Assembly (NCBI RefSeq): GCF_023053635.1 | Contig: NC_086182.1 | Location: 24,363,001-24,427,000, forward strand | Length of the DNA stretch: 64,000 nt | DNA from: Elgaria multicarinata webbii | Lineage: Eukaryota > Chordata > Lepidosauria > Squamata > Anguidae | Reading direction: 5' to 3' | Shown: positions 46,947 through 57,241 of the stretch, in pieces | Layout of the letters: every line of letters begins with the position of its first letter | Position numbering within the stretch: position 1 is the stretch's first letter | Translations under genes and position numbers: made by a program | The notes under the pieces: generated by a model | What the model was told of the DNA's origin: nothing | The model's database searches: none | The model's input: only the letters and a program-made list of their open reading frames with translations

Positions 46947-47062
46947 AAAGGGGCCACATGCGGCCCGAAGACTCCGGAGAAGGTAAGCCTTTTTTTTACT
47001 TAAACCCCCCCCCCCATCCGGTCCTGATCCCTTCCCATGCCTCCTGCCCACTCTTTCCCCTC

Positions 47063-47148
47063 CCTCCCTCTCCCTCCGTGTGTCCCGTGTCGCCCGTCCT
47101 CCCTCTCCCTCCATGTGTCCCATGTCACCCGTCCTCCCTCTCTCTCCC
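47063..47148. repeat. 35-bp minisatellite inside the MITE
   Basis: CCTCCCTCTCCCTCCGTGTG starts at 47063 and recurs at 47098 and 47133, giving two full units and part of a third, with a few CpG to CpA/TpG changes between units. Confidence 0.88.
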
Positions 47149-47316
47149 GGGATCCCCCCGGCCCGATGGGCACAGTCCATGGCTTTTTGCGGCTACTTGC
47201 GAGAGTAGTTGCAAAAAGCCACGGCTCTTGCTAGACGTCCCCTGTGCGTCATCTGGACGCACAGCAGGGAAACCGGGGCTCAAAGCGCGCTAAGGCCTCA
47301 TCTAGCAAGGTCCTAA

Positions 47317-48506
47317 GTCCTCTTCTCCTTCCCATTTTTTTTAAAAAAAACTTTGAATAATTAGAAACCATAGCATAAACCAACCGATGTTATTTGTCAC
47401 CAAAAAAACTGGTAAGACTAACAGAAAAGCAATTCGTCCCAAAACCTAAGTACAAAGCAGAGATAGGGCTTGAGCTCCAAAAGACAAACCCATTCCTTTG
47501 AACCCAAATACAGATGGGGCTTTGCAGTATGCCAGCATCATAGTTAAACATACTAATGATTAAGACCTTAAGAGGAAAAATTAAAATTGGGAGGGGCAGG
47601 GAGCCTGGCAAACTCCAGGAGAGGTATCTGGGGCACATGGGTACCCATGGGCAACATTTTGGAGACTCCAATATTGCATATTCAATAAACACCCTGATGT
47701 ACACTGGGCAATATGAGGTTAGGCTTTAAGAATGCAATGAATGCAGCACCCCGATTCACACTCGTATAGTTCTCCTACTTTGATTTTGAAGCCCTGATCA
47801 GCTTTTCTCCTCTAAATTAATCCCCATCACACATACACACCCCACCATACATGCCAGTTAAATCTTCCTACCAGAACATCTGACCAGTGCTGTCACTAAT
47901 ATGTGTAATCTGACTGGGGCTGCATGTGTGCAACCCTGACTGTTGCATGGATGAGTGGCTGAATTGAAATAATTGAGTGTGACGTGCTGTCTGATTAAGA
48001 ACAAGGCACTGGGCAGTCTCTCTGTAAGGAGGAGGAACAAGTTGCTTGTTTACATGAACTCCTGGTTTACATGAAGTGATACACTGAGACAGAGGTCAAC
48101 ATGGTCTTCCAAACTGTTGCCTTGGTCTTCTAAATTCTAATTATCTGCTCTAAGACTGAGGAGAGCTAAGACTGAATTCATTGGCCCAAACACAACCTTC
48201 AAATGTAGACTGAAGCAATTTCTTGGCTGGGGATAAATAACATAATAATCTGTGTGTGTGTGTGTGTGTATACAGTATGTATGTGTGTGTGTTGACTCTG
48301 TTTCCACCTTACCCCAGAACTGTCCCTTCAGGCATGGCCACTATTTGAAGATTTGAAGTGAGCTCTAACAAACTAACTGCATGTGTTTTTTTTCCCAGAT
48401 GCCAACGAAAGATGATTTAGCAGGTGGACATTTTGCTGGTTTCCCATTCATAGTCTTCATTATGTGTGGATGGTTTTTTTTTTAAAAAAAAAAATCCAGC
48501 TGAATA
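47317..48506. other. unique non-coding stretch with a GT microsatellite
   Basis: A GT run lies at 48251-48269 and poly-T/A runs near 48475. No gene recognised. Confidence 0.5.
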
Positions 48507-49020
48507 GGGCCAGATCTACACCAGGCAGGACTGGGCATGTTTAGCCTGGAGAAGAGAAGATTGAAGGGAGACATGATAGCACTCTTCAAATACTTAAAAG
48601 GTTGTCACACAGAGGAGGGCCAGGATCTCTTCTCGATCCTCCCAGAGTGCAGGACACGGAATAACGGGCTCAAGTTAAAGGAAGCCAGATTCCGGCTGGA
48701 CATCAGGAAAAACTTCCTGACTGTTAGAGCAGTGCGACAATGGAATCAGCTACCTAGGGAGGTTGTGGGCTCTCCCACACTAGAGGCCTTCAAGAGGCAG
48801 CTGGACAAGCATCTGTCAGGGATACTTTAGGGTGGATTCCTGCATTGAGCAGGGGGTTGGACTCGATGGCCTTGTAGGCCCCTTCCAACTCTGCTATTCT
48901 ATGATTCTATGATACATAATGCTATGAAAGCAGTTTGCAAATGGTATATGGAAGGTGTCCTGGGTCCCAACAGTTGTCAGTGCACTTCAGTACCATTATA
49001 AAGCAGTAGTGTATATCCTA
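48507..49020 (+). mobile_element. MITE-like repeat (CTACACTA family), copy 3, split by CR1
   Basis: The left part is GGGCCAGATCTACACCAGGC then AGGA (48507-48530). The right part resumes at 48912 with ACATAATGCTATGAAAGCAG, AACAGTTGTCAGTGCACTTC and AGTAGTGTATATCCTACC. Joined only by comparison with 43215-43354, the break falls between 'gcagga' and 'tataacactatg'. Confidence 0.7.
48529..48911 (+). mobile_element. CR1 LINE 3' end inserted in a MITE
   Basis: A 97-codon frame (48537-48830) reads [40 protein letters not shown] and [20 protein letters not shown], ending KHLSGIL. The 3' end is ATTCTATGATTCTATGAT. Truncated at its 5' end inside the [11 protein letters not shown] segment. Open frame and close identity to 44211 suggest a young insertion. 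Confidence 0.93.
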
Positions 49021-49362
49021 CCCTGGAATACTGTATGAACACAATGGCCCTGGAATACCGTATGAACACGAGTTAATAGACTGACAGGCAGATGTGCACA
49101 ACAAAGCCATTTCAGTGACTTTGTAGAATTCAGGAGAGAATAGGGCTCCTCCCAGCAGTGAAAGGGGGTAATGCAGACCCACCAATGAACTGAACTGCTG
49201 GAACACACATGTACAATAGAGATGAGCCCAAAGGATGTACAGTTAAAGCTCTGCATTCATTTCTGTTGATCTTTCACTGATCTTTCTTTGACCTTTCAAA
49301 ATCTCATTGATTTTCGGAGACCTACGCATGGACAGAAGGCTCCTGACCAAGGGTCAAGGGAG
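49021..49362. other. non-coding spacer
   Basis: CCCTGGAATACTGTATGAAC is repeated about 28 bp later as CCCTGGAATACCGTATGAAC, a small tandem duplication at 49021-49070. Nothing else recognised. Confidence 0.5.
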
Positions 49363-49450
49363 TTATTATTATTATTATTATTATTATTTATTTATATAGC
49401 ACCATCAATGTACATGGTGCTGTACAGAGTTCCAGGACTATCCCCAATGG
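49363..49450 (-). mobile_element. L2 LINE 3' end remnant with AAT tail
   Basis: The TTA run followed by TTTATTTATATAGCACCATC then AATGTACATGGTGCTGTACA is the antisense of the L2 end at 35600-35697. About 60 bp of 3' UTR remain. Confidence 0.85.
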
Positions 49451-49589
49451 GCCAAGACTAAGAAAGAATGGAGTTGTACAGTAGCTAGAGGATAAGGCTC
49501 ATGGATGATTAGGCTATCAGAGGCTACTCGTCGTAATGGTAATCTTACCTCCATTATCAGAAGCAGTATGCCTATGTACATCAGTTGCT

Positions 49590-49740
49590 GGGGAAGATGG
49601 GCAGGAGGGTGCTATTGGCTTCATGGCTTGCTTGTTGGCTTCCCATAGGGATCTGGCTGGCCTCTGTGTGAACCGAATGCTGAACTAGATGGGCCTTTGG
49701 TGTGATGTAGCACATCTCTCCTTAAGTTCTTAGATTCACA
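49590..49740 (-). repeat. GGATCAGACC dispersed repeat, copy 5
   Basis: GGCAGGAGGGTGCTATTGGC, GGCTGGCCTCTGTGTGAACC, GAATGCTGAACTAGATGGGC and CACATCTCTCCTTAAGTTCT read as the antisense of copy 2. Confidence 0.6.
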
Positions 49741-49795
49741 TACTCCATAGGTCCCTTTGTACACACATACGCCAATTACAAACACACTGTTCTGT

Positions 49796-49935
49796 CTGTC
49801 TATATATTACATTTTATACTGCCCAATAGTGGCGGCTCTCTAGGCAGTTCACAATTAAAACCATAAAATGAAGCAAATCAAAACATAATATAAAACTTTA
49901 AAGGTTTTAAAATACCATTATAAACTAAAACAAAA
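49796..49935 (-). mobile_element. L2-group LINE 3' UTR remnant
   Basis: CATTTTATACTGCCCAATAG, GGCTCTCTAGGCAGTTCACA and an AT-rich continuation are the antisense of the family 3' UTR. It abuts the opposite-strand copy at 49936. Confidence 0.8.
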
Positions 49936-50285
49936 GTGGGGCAGGTGGCTACTAGGAGGAGGGCCTTCTCCGCTGTGGCACCCCGGCTGTGGAACAAGCT
50001 CCCCAGAGAGGTCCACCTGGTACCTACACTGTATTCTTTTCATTGCCAGCTGAAGACTGTTTTATTTTCTCAGTATTTTAACATCTAAATTTAAACTTTG
50101 CTGTTTTAATTCTGTATTTTAATCCTATATCAATTTCTGCTGTGTGGTTTTATCCTGGTTGTGCTTTTTATATTGTATTTTGTATTTGTGTTTTTAGACA
50201 GTTGTTTGTTTTATTATGTTCTTAATGGTTTTAATTTTTGTGAACCGCCCAGAGAGCTTCGGCTATTGGGCAGTATAAAAATGTA

Positions 50286-50352
<67 letters not shown>
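49936..50352 (+). mobile_element. L2-group LINE 3' end with (ATA)n tail
   Basis: GGGGCAGGTGGCTACTAGGA codes RQVATRRRAFSAVAPRLWNK, then PREVHLVPTLYSFHCQLKTV. 3' UTR ends TTCGGCTATTGGGCAGTATA followed by about 22 ATA units to 50352. The beginning corresponds to the RQVATRRR segment, the same place where the copy at 4785 starts. Confidence 0.88.
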
Positions 50353-50355
<3 letters not shown>

Positions 50356-51103
50356 CAACCACCCAAAAGCAGTTATAGGCCAAGGAAAGCCTTCGTTTTC
50401 AGGAGGTGTTTAAAAGGATGTTACATTTTTCATTTTCATCTTCTGAACCGCACAAACAAGGGTTTTCCAGGTGATGGGTGCCACTACATGGAAGTCCTCA
50501 GCATGGTGCCCATACACATGATCAGGACATGACCATAATGGTTCTTCAGCAATTGTGTTGGACCTGGCCAGAATGGCTTTAGCTAAGTGCTGGATACCCA
50601 GGATAATAAAACTGGTTAACTTGGTTCTAGTTTCCTCCTCTATCACAAACACAACCAGGAGATACACTGTGATTAGGTGTCTCCCTCCAGAAGCCACTCA
50701 ATGGCATTCTATTCTACATCTCTGAGACAGCCGTTAGCTGGAGAAAATGTATTACTTATGCCAGAGGCAAGATGACCCCCAATGCCACACTGTTATCATG
50801 ATCCATGATGCAAGTCTGACTTGCTGTACCCAGCACTGGTGAGCATGGTAATCAATGATCTGCAAGTAGCTCAGGGTTCTGAATGCCGCATTGATGCTTC
50901 TGGCAGGGTCTTGCTGTTTGCTGCATACATTAAATGCTGGATTTGAGGCTCATTGAGGGAGGTGCAATTTTCAAAATGAAAAGAATACTTTGTATCATCT
51001 TCTCTAAGGGTGTCCCACACTTCAGTGTACCTGTCTGCCTGTCTACCTGCACCTAGGGATGTCAGAGTAATCTGTGACAGAATCAAAATGACTTTGGTTT
51101 TGT
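50353..51103. other. unique non-coding stretch
   Basis: After an AAC run, the sequence 50380-50460 (GGCCAAGGAAAGCCTTCGTT, TTCAGGAGGTGTTTAAAAGG) resembles the minus-strand coding part of an L2-group LINE but too weakly to call. Nothing else recognised. Confidence 0.4.
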
Positions 51104-51185
51104 ATGAATCTTAGCCATGGATTCCATAGTGGACCAGCTTTTCTCAAGTTGCATGGGTTCTGCAGACTTGTGGTCCATTTCCACC
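51104..51185 (+). repeat. dispersed repeat shared with 63296-63372
   Basis: CCATGGATTCCATAGTGGAC, TTTCTCAAGTTGCATGGGTT and TGCAGACTTGTGGTCCATTT pair with CCATGGATTCCACAGTGTAC, TTTCTCAAAGCCATGTGGAT and TTGCAGACCATTGTTTT. Old, unnamed. Confidence 0.45.
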
Positions 51186-52440
51186 ACCCCAGCCCACTTT
51201 CTTTAGCTCTATACTGGACTTGTACTGGTCAGCAGTTCAAAAAGAGCTTTAAAATAGTGGACAGTCATCTGGCAACTCTTCAAATATGAAACCGTAAAAT
51301 AGGGTGCAAATAGTTTGCAAAGGACCCCCTCAAAACTCAACTCATCCCTGATATGTGAAAGTACCCAGCTTCCATCAGCAATGACAGAGGACCCAAAACA
51401 GAGAGAGGAAGCTGAGAGGAAAACTGTTTTTTTAAAAAAAATCCCCCTTTCTTTGAATGGGGGTAGGGGGGCAGGTGGAATTGCACTGAAATGGAGACAA
51501 TCCCTGTAGTAAATAAAAGGAGAGGGAGAGAAAGACATTACAGGTCTATAATCTCTTCTGAGATGGATGCATGGAAGGGGAGGAGGAGGAGGGAAAGAGA
51601 GAGAAATGCTTCTGAACAGAGCTGATCTGCTGTTAAACATTGGCCAGCTACTGATGGAAATGTGACCTCTACAAACCAGACATGTCGCTCATATTAACAG
51701 AGTCTTAGAAGTAACAAAAGCTGGAGTGTTTCAGGCAGCAGCTGGAGCTGAGCTTTGGTCTGATAAGGCCTTCCAGTAGCCCTTCTGAACAATGCCCAGG
51801 TTAAGCCTGTACTTATGGTCACTCTCTGTGCACGAGCCTTTTAGGGATGACTTTGCAAATGGGGTATGGGTTGTTGGCTGGCCATTCATATGTCCCACCT
51901 TTTCAAATAGCTGCTCTGTGTTTTCTTTGTGACTTGACTGGAGTTATGGCAACCTTCCCCAACTGAGTGCCCTCCAGCTGTGTTGGACTCAGCAGCCTCA
52001 AGCCAGTACGGCTCACTGTGGGATGGAAGGAGTAGCAGTCCAACACAGGAAAGCTGATCAAGGAAGGCTGAGTCATGGGTTCCCTTCCCCATGCCCCCAA
52101 GATTCAGAATAATAATAGTAGTGTCTTAATCAGCATGTATTACAAAGCGTCATTGGACTGAGTCACATCTAGCCCAGTGATATCTACTCAGGTGGTAGCT
52201 TTTCATAATCTCAGGCAGATGCTTTGCTGCCTCTGTTTCTTTTCAGGAGAGATGACTCCACCTGGGACCTTCTTTGAGGAACGTTGTACCACTGATCAAT
52301 GCCCCTTCCTTCATGAGGTGGTTCTCCACCTTATTCCTGCTATGCCATCAATGTCCACTCTGTACTATGATGGACAAATGAATGAATTTCTGTTTCTCTC
52401 CATTTCTCATTTTTCTAATCTTAAATTAAGTTCATCTTGA
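51186..52440. other. mostly unique non-coding stretch
   Basis: Holds the palindromic repeat fragment at 51946-52050. A 143-codon minus-strand frame (51209-51640) is low-complexity and unsupported. Confidence 0.45.
51946..52050. repeat. palindromic 'agttgtagtcc' repeat, fragment 1
   Basis: CTGAGTGCCCTCCAGCTGTG then TTGGACTCAGCAGCC and GGAGTAGCAGTCCAACACAG. It resembles the reptile palindromic repeat 'tggactacaactcccatcat...gatgggagttgtagtcca'. Diverged. Confidence 0.5.
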
Positions 52441-52790
52441 ACTTTGAGAATTTCTCCAGTCTTAAATTCACTTCATCCTAAAACGTGAGGATATTTTTTA
52501 AAAAGCATAAAAATCCATAAGCATTTTTCTACATTTCTCCTAATCTATGCCTTTTTGTATGCATTTTGCCTAATATATGAGTTTTTCCAAGTATAATGGA
52601 TTTTTAAATGTTGTTTTCCTTAAAATACAAATTTCTGCACATTTGCTTCCCGTTGCAAATTTTAGAGAAGTGTGAATTTCAAAGAATACTTGAGTTTCAA
52701 TTTGCAAAGTGATTCAAAACTCTGGCAATCAGGTAAGTTTCCTTTACAATGCAATCTGAATGACTTTCCCGCACATCCCTAGCCTACACA
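52441..52790 (-). repeat. A-rich repeat with periodic words, reversed copy
   Basis: AATCCATAAGCATTTTTCTA, TGCCTTTTTGTATGCATTTT and AATATATGAGTTTTTCCAAG are the antisense style of the ATGCATACATTTT words at 23300 and 55085, ending near CCCGCACATCCCTAGCC. Alignment is loose. Confidence 0.35.
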
Positions 52791-53432
52791 CTAGCCACAG
52801 GTCAAACAGAGTTCTCGCAGACCAAAAAGCAGACCAATCATGGCATAGCTGTACATAAAGAAGCTAAATACCCCTCTCTAGTCTGGGAGGCTCCTAAATG
52901 CCCTTGATTTTGGATTTTTGCCATGTATCTGTTTTATTGCTACATGAGAATCTTATTATGCACTCATCGTTCCTCACTCACAGTTGTTATGGGTACTTTA
53001 GGTGACGTTGTAATCCTCCAGTTTTGCTTCTGTTTTTTAAGAGCTTGTTCATGGTGTCGGGGGGGACGGGGTGTATCCAGTATTTTTTAATATGAAAACA
53101 AAGTGCAAGTCCCTAATAGTGTCATTCTGTTATTCTGCTATACTACAACACCACCTAGGGGTTATGTAGTGGAAAAGGAGGAAAGGTAAAGTTCCTTGTA
53201 TCCAATCCTAATTGTGCAATAAAAACAGAGCAGGTTAAAAGCCTCATCTAGAAAACCTCTACCTTATTCCATGTATACTGTATGCTTGAAGAGTTTCTCC
53301 AGTATGTACAGGTTCTCTCTAGTTGCCAATGTGCACACTACCCCTAGCCATCAGCTGACACATGATTGTCATCAGTATGAAGGAGGCATAAGTACATATG
53401 GATGTTCACACTTGGGTCTCCTTCCATTGTGA
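52791..53432. other. unique non-coding stretch
   Basis: No gene or repeat recognised. Confidence 0.5.
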
Positions 53433-53609
53433 ATGGAATGGAATCAATTACCTAGGGAGGTTGTGGGCTCTCCCACACTAGAGGCATTCAAGAGGCAGCT
53501 GGACAACCACCTGTCAGGGATGCTTTAGCTTGGATTCATGCATTGAGCAGGGCGTTGGACTCGATGACCTTGTAGGCCCCTTCCTACTCTACTATTCTAT
53601 GATTCTATG
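53433..53609 (+). mobile_element. short CR1 3' end
   Basis: AATGGAATCAATTACCTAGG, GTTGTGGGCTCTCCCACACT and AGAGGCATTCAAGAGGCAGC code [20 protein letters not shown]-like sequence, then CATTGAGCAGGGCGTTGGAC and the ATTCTATGATTCTATG end. Only the last 175 bp are present. Confidence 0.9.
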
Positions 53610-54097
53610 CTGATTGACAATACTTCCTGTCCACATGAAGGGAGCTCCTAATAGAAGCACTTCCTAGTTCAAGTCCTAATTGTTCCTTGCTTTGTCCCTC
53701 CATCTCTTTGGCACTTCAAGGATTGATTTCTATCATCGGCGCAACTTGTTTTGGAATAGAGTGTTGACACCAAGTTTTACCCCAAGTGAAATTTTGTAGG
53801 AAATTTCAACATTCCTGATCAAGAGAACTTTTGAGACAGGTCAAAAGAGTTTTGAAAGGTTGAGTAAGGTTTTATCAGGAGGTTTTACACATTCCAGTTT
53901 GAAGCAGGTAGGAAGTAGGTTTTATCATTATGTATGTATGTGTATATGTTATTTAAAATTAGTTAGTACTCAAGGTGATGTTCAAGGAGATAGGGTTGGA
54001 GAGTCATTACACTGGGGATTAAAGGGAAATGGAGTGGCTACTGATGTGGTCATGGTAGTAAGATGGCACCTGAAAGAATCATGAATACAAGAAGAAG
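53610..54097. other. unique spacer between two CR1 copies
   Basis: Nothing recognised. Confidence 0.45.
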
Positions 54098-54458
54098 GAA
54101 AGAGACACAGAAAGAACTGGACATGTTTAACCTTGAGAATAGAAGACGGAGGGGAGACATGATAGCACTTGTCAAAGAATTGAAAGGTTGCCACAGAGAA
54201 GAGGGCCAGGATCTCTTCTCAAACATCCCAGAGTGCAGGACACAGAATCATGAGCTCAAGTTCCTTACTGTTAGATCAGTACGACAATGGAACCAATTAC
54301 TTAGGGAGGTTGTGGGTTCTCCCACATTAGATGCATTCAAGAGGCAGCTGGACAGCCATGTTTCAGGTATGCTTTAAGGTGGATTCCTGCATTGAGCAGG
54401 GGGTTGGACTCGATGGCCTTATAGCCTCCCTCAAACTCTACTATTTTATGATTCTATA
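54098..54458 (+). mobile_element. CR1 3' end with an internal in-frame deletion
   Basis: A 104-codon frame (54063-54377) reads [40 protein letters not shown] and ECRTQNHELKFLTVRSVRQW. Compared with 44211, about 13 codons between NHELK and FLTVR are missing without shifting the frame. The 3' end is CTACTATTTTATGATTCTAT. More diverged than the other copies. Confidence 0.9.
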
Positions 54459-54879
54459 AAGAGAGTTGGCAGGAGCAATGATCAGACTGGAAAAAGTTGA
54501 TCCATGTTATTGACAAGATTTCTTATATAAAGTGAGGGCTTCAATTTCTCAGGCATTTATGCCTCTCGGCAAGATTTTAATCTGCTGTTTTCTGCCCACA
54601 ACTACCCTTTCACTCCCTTCCAGCCAGGCCCCAAGTTGTAATTTCAATGAGGTCAAAATTCAAGGTCTCTTTCCCTGTTGGTTTGCTTTCACTGTAGATT
54701 CCAGATGATAGAGGAAAGAAAGGATAATGACTCGTACATGATACATGTGCTACCTTGGAAGGATGGAGGCCAGTTTTCCATTTTGTGAATAACAGCCGCA
54801 ATATTGCTTTATGCTTCCAGTTATAGTTCAAATTTCATGTCAACTCCAAATTCTCAATCCCCACCACATTTGTACTATG
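54459..54879. other. unique non-coding stretch
   Basis: Nothing recognised. Confidence 0.45.
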
Positions 54880-55020
54880 GGAAGAATAATACTGTCCTGC
54901 CTTCCAGATGTTTGAACCACACCTTCCATAACCCTGGTCCATGCTGGTTGGAGTTGATGGAAGTTGTAGTCCAAAACCACTGGAGGGCCACCAGGTTGCC
55001 ATCCACTGCTGTACCGCCAA
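54880..55020. repeat. palindromic 'agttgtagtcc' repeat, copy 2
   Basis: CTTCCAGATGTTTGAACCAC...GGTCCATGCTGGTTGGAGTT, GATGGAAGTTGTAGTCCAAA, CCACTGGAGGGCCACCAGGT. The two halves are roughly inverted (CCAGATGTTTGAACCA versus TAGTCCAAAACCACTGG). This family of palindromic elements is common in reptiles; copy decayed. Confidence 0.6.
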
Positions 55021-55084
55021 ACAAAACAAAACACGGCAGTACAGCCCAGAGTCTATACTTTTCTGAGCTTCTGGATGAATGTGA

Positions 55085-55285
55085 TTTGTAGATGAAAAAA
55101 AAGTACAGTTCACAGCATTTTCAGTAGAATCAGGGGGGAAATGTGCATGAAAAATGCATGCTTTGGAAAATGTTTAATCCATGGGAGAAGAATGTATACA
55201 TTTCAAAGATGGCATGATTTATGCATGTATTTTGGGGAAATACACACAAAAATACACATAGATTTTCATGCAGCAGGGATGGCAG
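55085..55285 (+). repeat. A-rich repeat with periodic ATGCA/ATTTT words, copy 2
   Basis: TGCATGAAAAATGCATGCTT, GGGAGAAGAATGTATACATT, ATGCATGTATTTTGGGGAAA and ATACACATAGATTTTCATGC follow the order of copy 1 at 23300-23540. Confidence 0.5.
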
Positions 55286-56136
55286 GAAGGACCATTTATT
55301 GGATTATAGAGATGGGATGTCAATAATACCATCTTTTCAGTTTCTTATCTCCCAGATTATTGTTCAAACCTGTTCAGTGAGTGCCTTTACATTCACAAAT
55401 GCACACTTACATGAATCAGCATAAATCCATACTTCGTTGAATACTGGCTACCTCTGGATTCTGTGCAGGATGAATTTTCTCTTTGTTTTGGCTCCTGCAC
55501 TCTGTTGAGCAGGGAAAAACTTATGGCAGACTGGGCTCCCTGCCTGAATTGGGTTGCCTGTCAGGGCCATCCCACGAAATGTCGGCATGACAGGTGCTCA
55601 GCATGGCAGCCGGTCTGTCTCTTGTTACCGTCAGAGGGACGTGATGGTTGTTGCCCTGCCAGAAAGCTCTATTCCTCCTTCTCACTCACTCACTCCTCGT
55701 TCCCACGCTCAACTCTGCTTGCTTTTCTTCTTGCCGTTCTTCTTCAGAGACACCATACTGAGCATCCTTTGGCTTATAGCCCAGGGACAAACCTTACATT
55801 TTGCTCTCTGCCACCTAATTAGATGCAGGTTGTACAATCCAGGTTGTAAGAGTACACAGAATTCAATGTTAGCTCCTCGGCTGCAAATCAATGTGTCCTA
55901 GTTTGGCTTTTGACACTTTAATGTGTTGAGAGGTTTATCCCTCTTTATCCCCTTCTTCCTCTTCTATTCCTTCCTCTCTGATCACCCAGCAAAGGCTGTG
56001 ATGCATTAGGTTTTTTTTTACATGAGACTCACCTCTGTCTCATTCTCCACAGTTCCTCCTGGCTTTTTAGGGGAGGGCAGGGGGGAGGCATTGGTCATCC
56101 TATAGTGCAAATATACATGAAAGCCATTGTGTTATA
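55286..56136. other. non-coding stretch
   Basis: No gene recognised. Overlapping frames of 115 and 119 codons (55463-55901) in different phases have no family resemblance. Confidence 0.45.
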
Positions 56137-56613
56137 GGCCTTAGCTAGAACAGACTATATCCTTGGGCAAACCCCAGATTGTCCCTATGCATCCACATGA
56201 CGCACAGGGTATCGAGGGATCATCCCTCCCTTGCCCTGGGATAGAACCCTCCCTTTTGGACCCACTTTTTCTGCGGTCCCGGGCTGAGCCTGAGACCGTG
56301 GAACATGTGGCCCGTTTCCACGGCTTGACCCCACTCCGCGTGATTACTCGCAGGGAGCTGAAAGCTGCGCCCATCAAGGGTAGGGTGGGGGGAGTGGGGA
56401 AATTAATTATTTTTTTAAAAAAAACCACTTACCTTTGCGCACAACCATTCGTGCACTGCCGTCACTTTAAGAAAATAAAAAATGGCGGGCGCAACGCCTC
56501 TCTTCCTGAGGTCATTGCACCTTACGTGTAAACGGGACAGAGATCTCACGTTAATCCCAATGCAAGATCTCCCCTCCTCTGTCCCAGAACAAAAGGTAGG
56601 TCTAGATAAGGCC
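56137..56613. mobile_element. MITE, TAA/CTAGACC family (477 bp, both ends)
   Basis: The left end GGCCTTAGCTAGAAC and reverse complement of the right end GGCCTTATCTAGACC match at 13 of 15. The interior follows 37523: CACATGACGCACAGGGTATC, GGGATCATCCCTCCCTTGCC, GAGCCTGAGACCGTGGAACA, and an A-rich segment before GATCTCACGTTAATCCCAAT. Immediate flanks do not show an obvious 3-bp duplication, probably from decay. No transposase frame. Confidence 0.7.
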
Positions 56614-56616
56614 AAT

Positions 56617-56815
56617 GTGTAGCAGGTACAGTGTTAAGAGGACTAGTGAGACCCAGATTCAAAATGAAAATCACTGGGTGACATTGGGCAAGACATGGTC
56701 TTCCAGCCTAACTTATCTTACAGGATTTGTGGGATAACATGGAGGGGAGAATGAGCTACACTGTCTTGGTACCCTTAGAGGAAAGACAGTGTAGTAAATA
56801 AATAAAAATGGCATC
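56617..56815 (+). mobile_element. MIR-like SINE, reptile type
   Basis: GACATTGGGCAAGACATGGT, CCTAACTTATCTTACAGGAT, TTGTGGGATAACATGGAGGG, then AGAGGAAAGACAGTGTAGTA and an ATAAATAAA tail. The order (ACxTTGGGCAAG, CCTAACxTACCTCACAGG, GTTGTGxGGATAA) is that of MIR-core SINEs common in squamates. Confidence 0.7.
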
Positions 56816-57161
56816 ATCCATACAGGATCGTACAGCCATCTTATACTGTATCAGACCATTATCTAGGGATGTGCAAATTATTACATCAAGTTTCTTTTTG
56901 TGCTGTGTTTTACTGATGAGCATGCTCATGCTTGTGCATTGATAAAACACTGCAAAAAGCATCCTTGATGTAAGTGTTCATATAACTATCAAGATTCTTT
57001 TTGTATGGTGTTTTACCAATGTGGGGGAAGGCATGTATGCACCAGTAAAACAATGCACAAAAAAACCTCAGTGCAATTGCACATGCAGTTCTATCAAGAC
57101 TGCATTATGATTATTATATATGTCCTTAGAAATGTTAACTGTCATTTTGGTGTGACCCAAA

Positions 57162-57163
<2 letters not shown>
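56816..57163. other. non-coding stretch with a small duplication
   Basis: TCAAGTTTCTTTTTGTGCTG / TCAAGATTCTTTTTGTATGG, both followed by TGTTTTACxxATG, are about 105 bp apart (56886 and 56990), an imperfect tandem duplication. No gene recognised. Confidence 0.55.

Positions 57164-57241
<78 letters not shown>
57164..57241. repeat. compound (CT)n(GT)n microsatellite
   Basis: About 15 CT units, a GTCT transition, then about 21 GT units. Confidence 0.95.

Larger units (their letters stand above)
46774..47313. mobile_element. TAA-flanked MITE, 540 bp, both ends present
   Basis: The left end GGGCCTTGCTAGAT and the reverse complement of the right end GGACCTTGCTAGAT match at 13 of 14 bases. TAA flanks each end (46771-46773 and 47314-47316). 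This is the PIF/Harbinger pattern. Inside come a CpG-rich hairpin (CGGCGCACTAACATTAGCGC region), a GTT microsatellite, the palindrome ACTCCGGAG, a C9 run, a 35-bp minisatellite (47063-47148) and a second pair of TTTTTGCGGCTACTTGC / GTAGTTGCAAAAAGCC inverted words. No transposase frame. Open frames of 111-132 codons in both strands translate these simple repeats. Confidence 0.8.

Noticed and set aside
46782-47180. 132-codon minus-strand protein with an asparagine run
   Set aside because: The asparagine run is the GTT microsatellite and the rest is a minisatellite, all inside a MITE.
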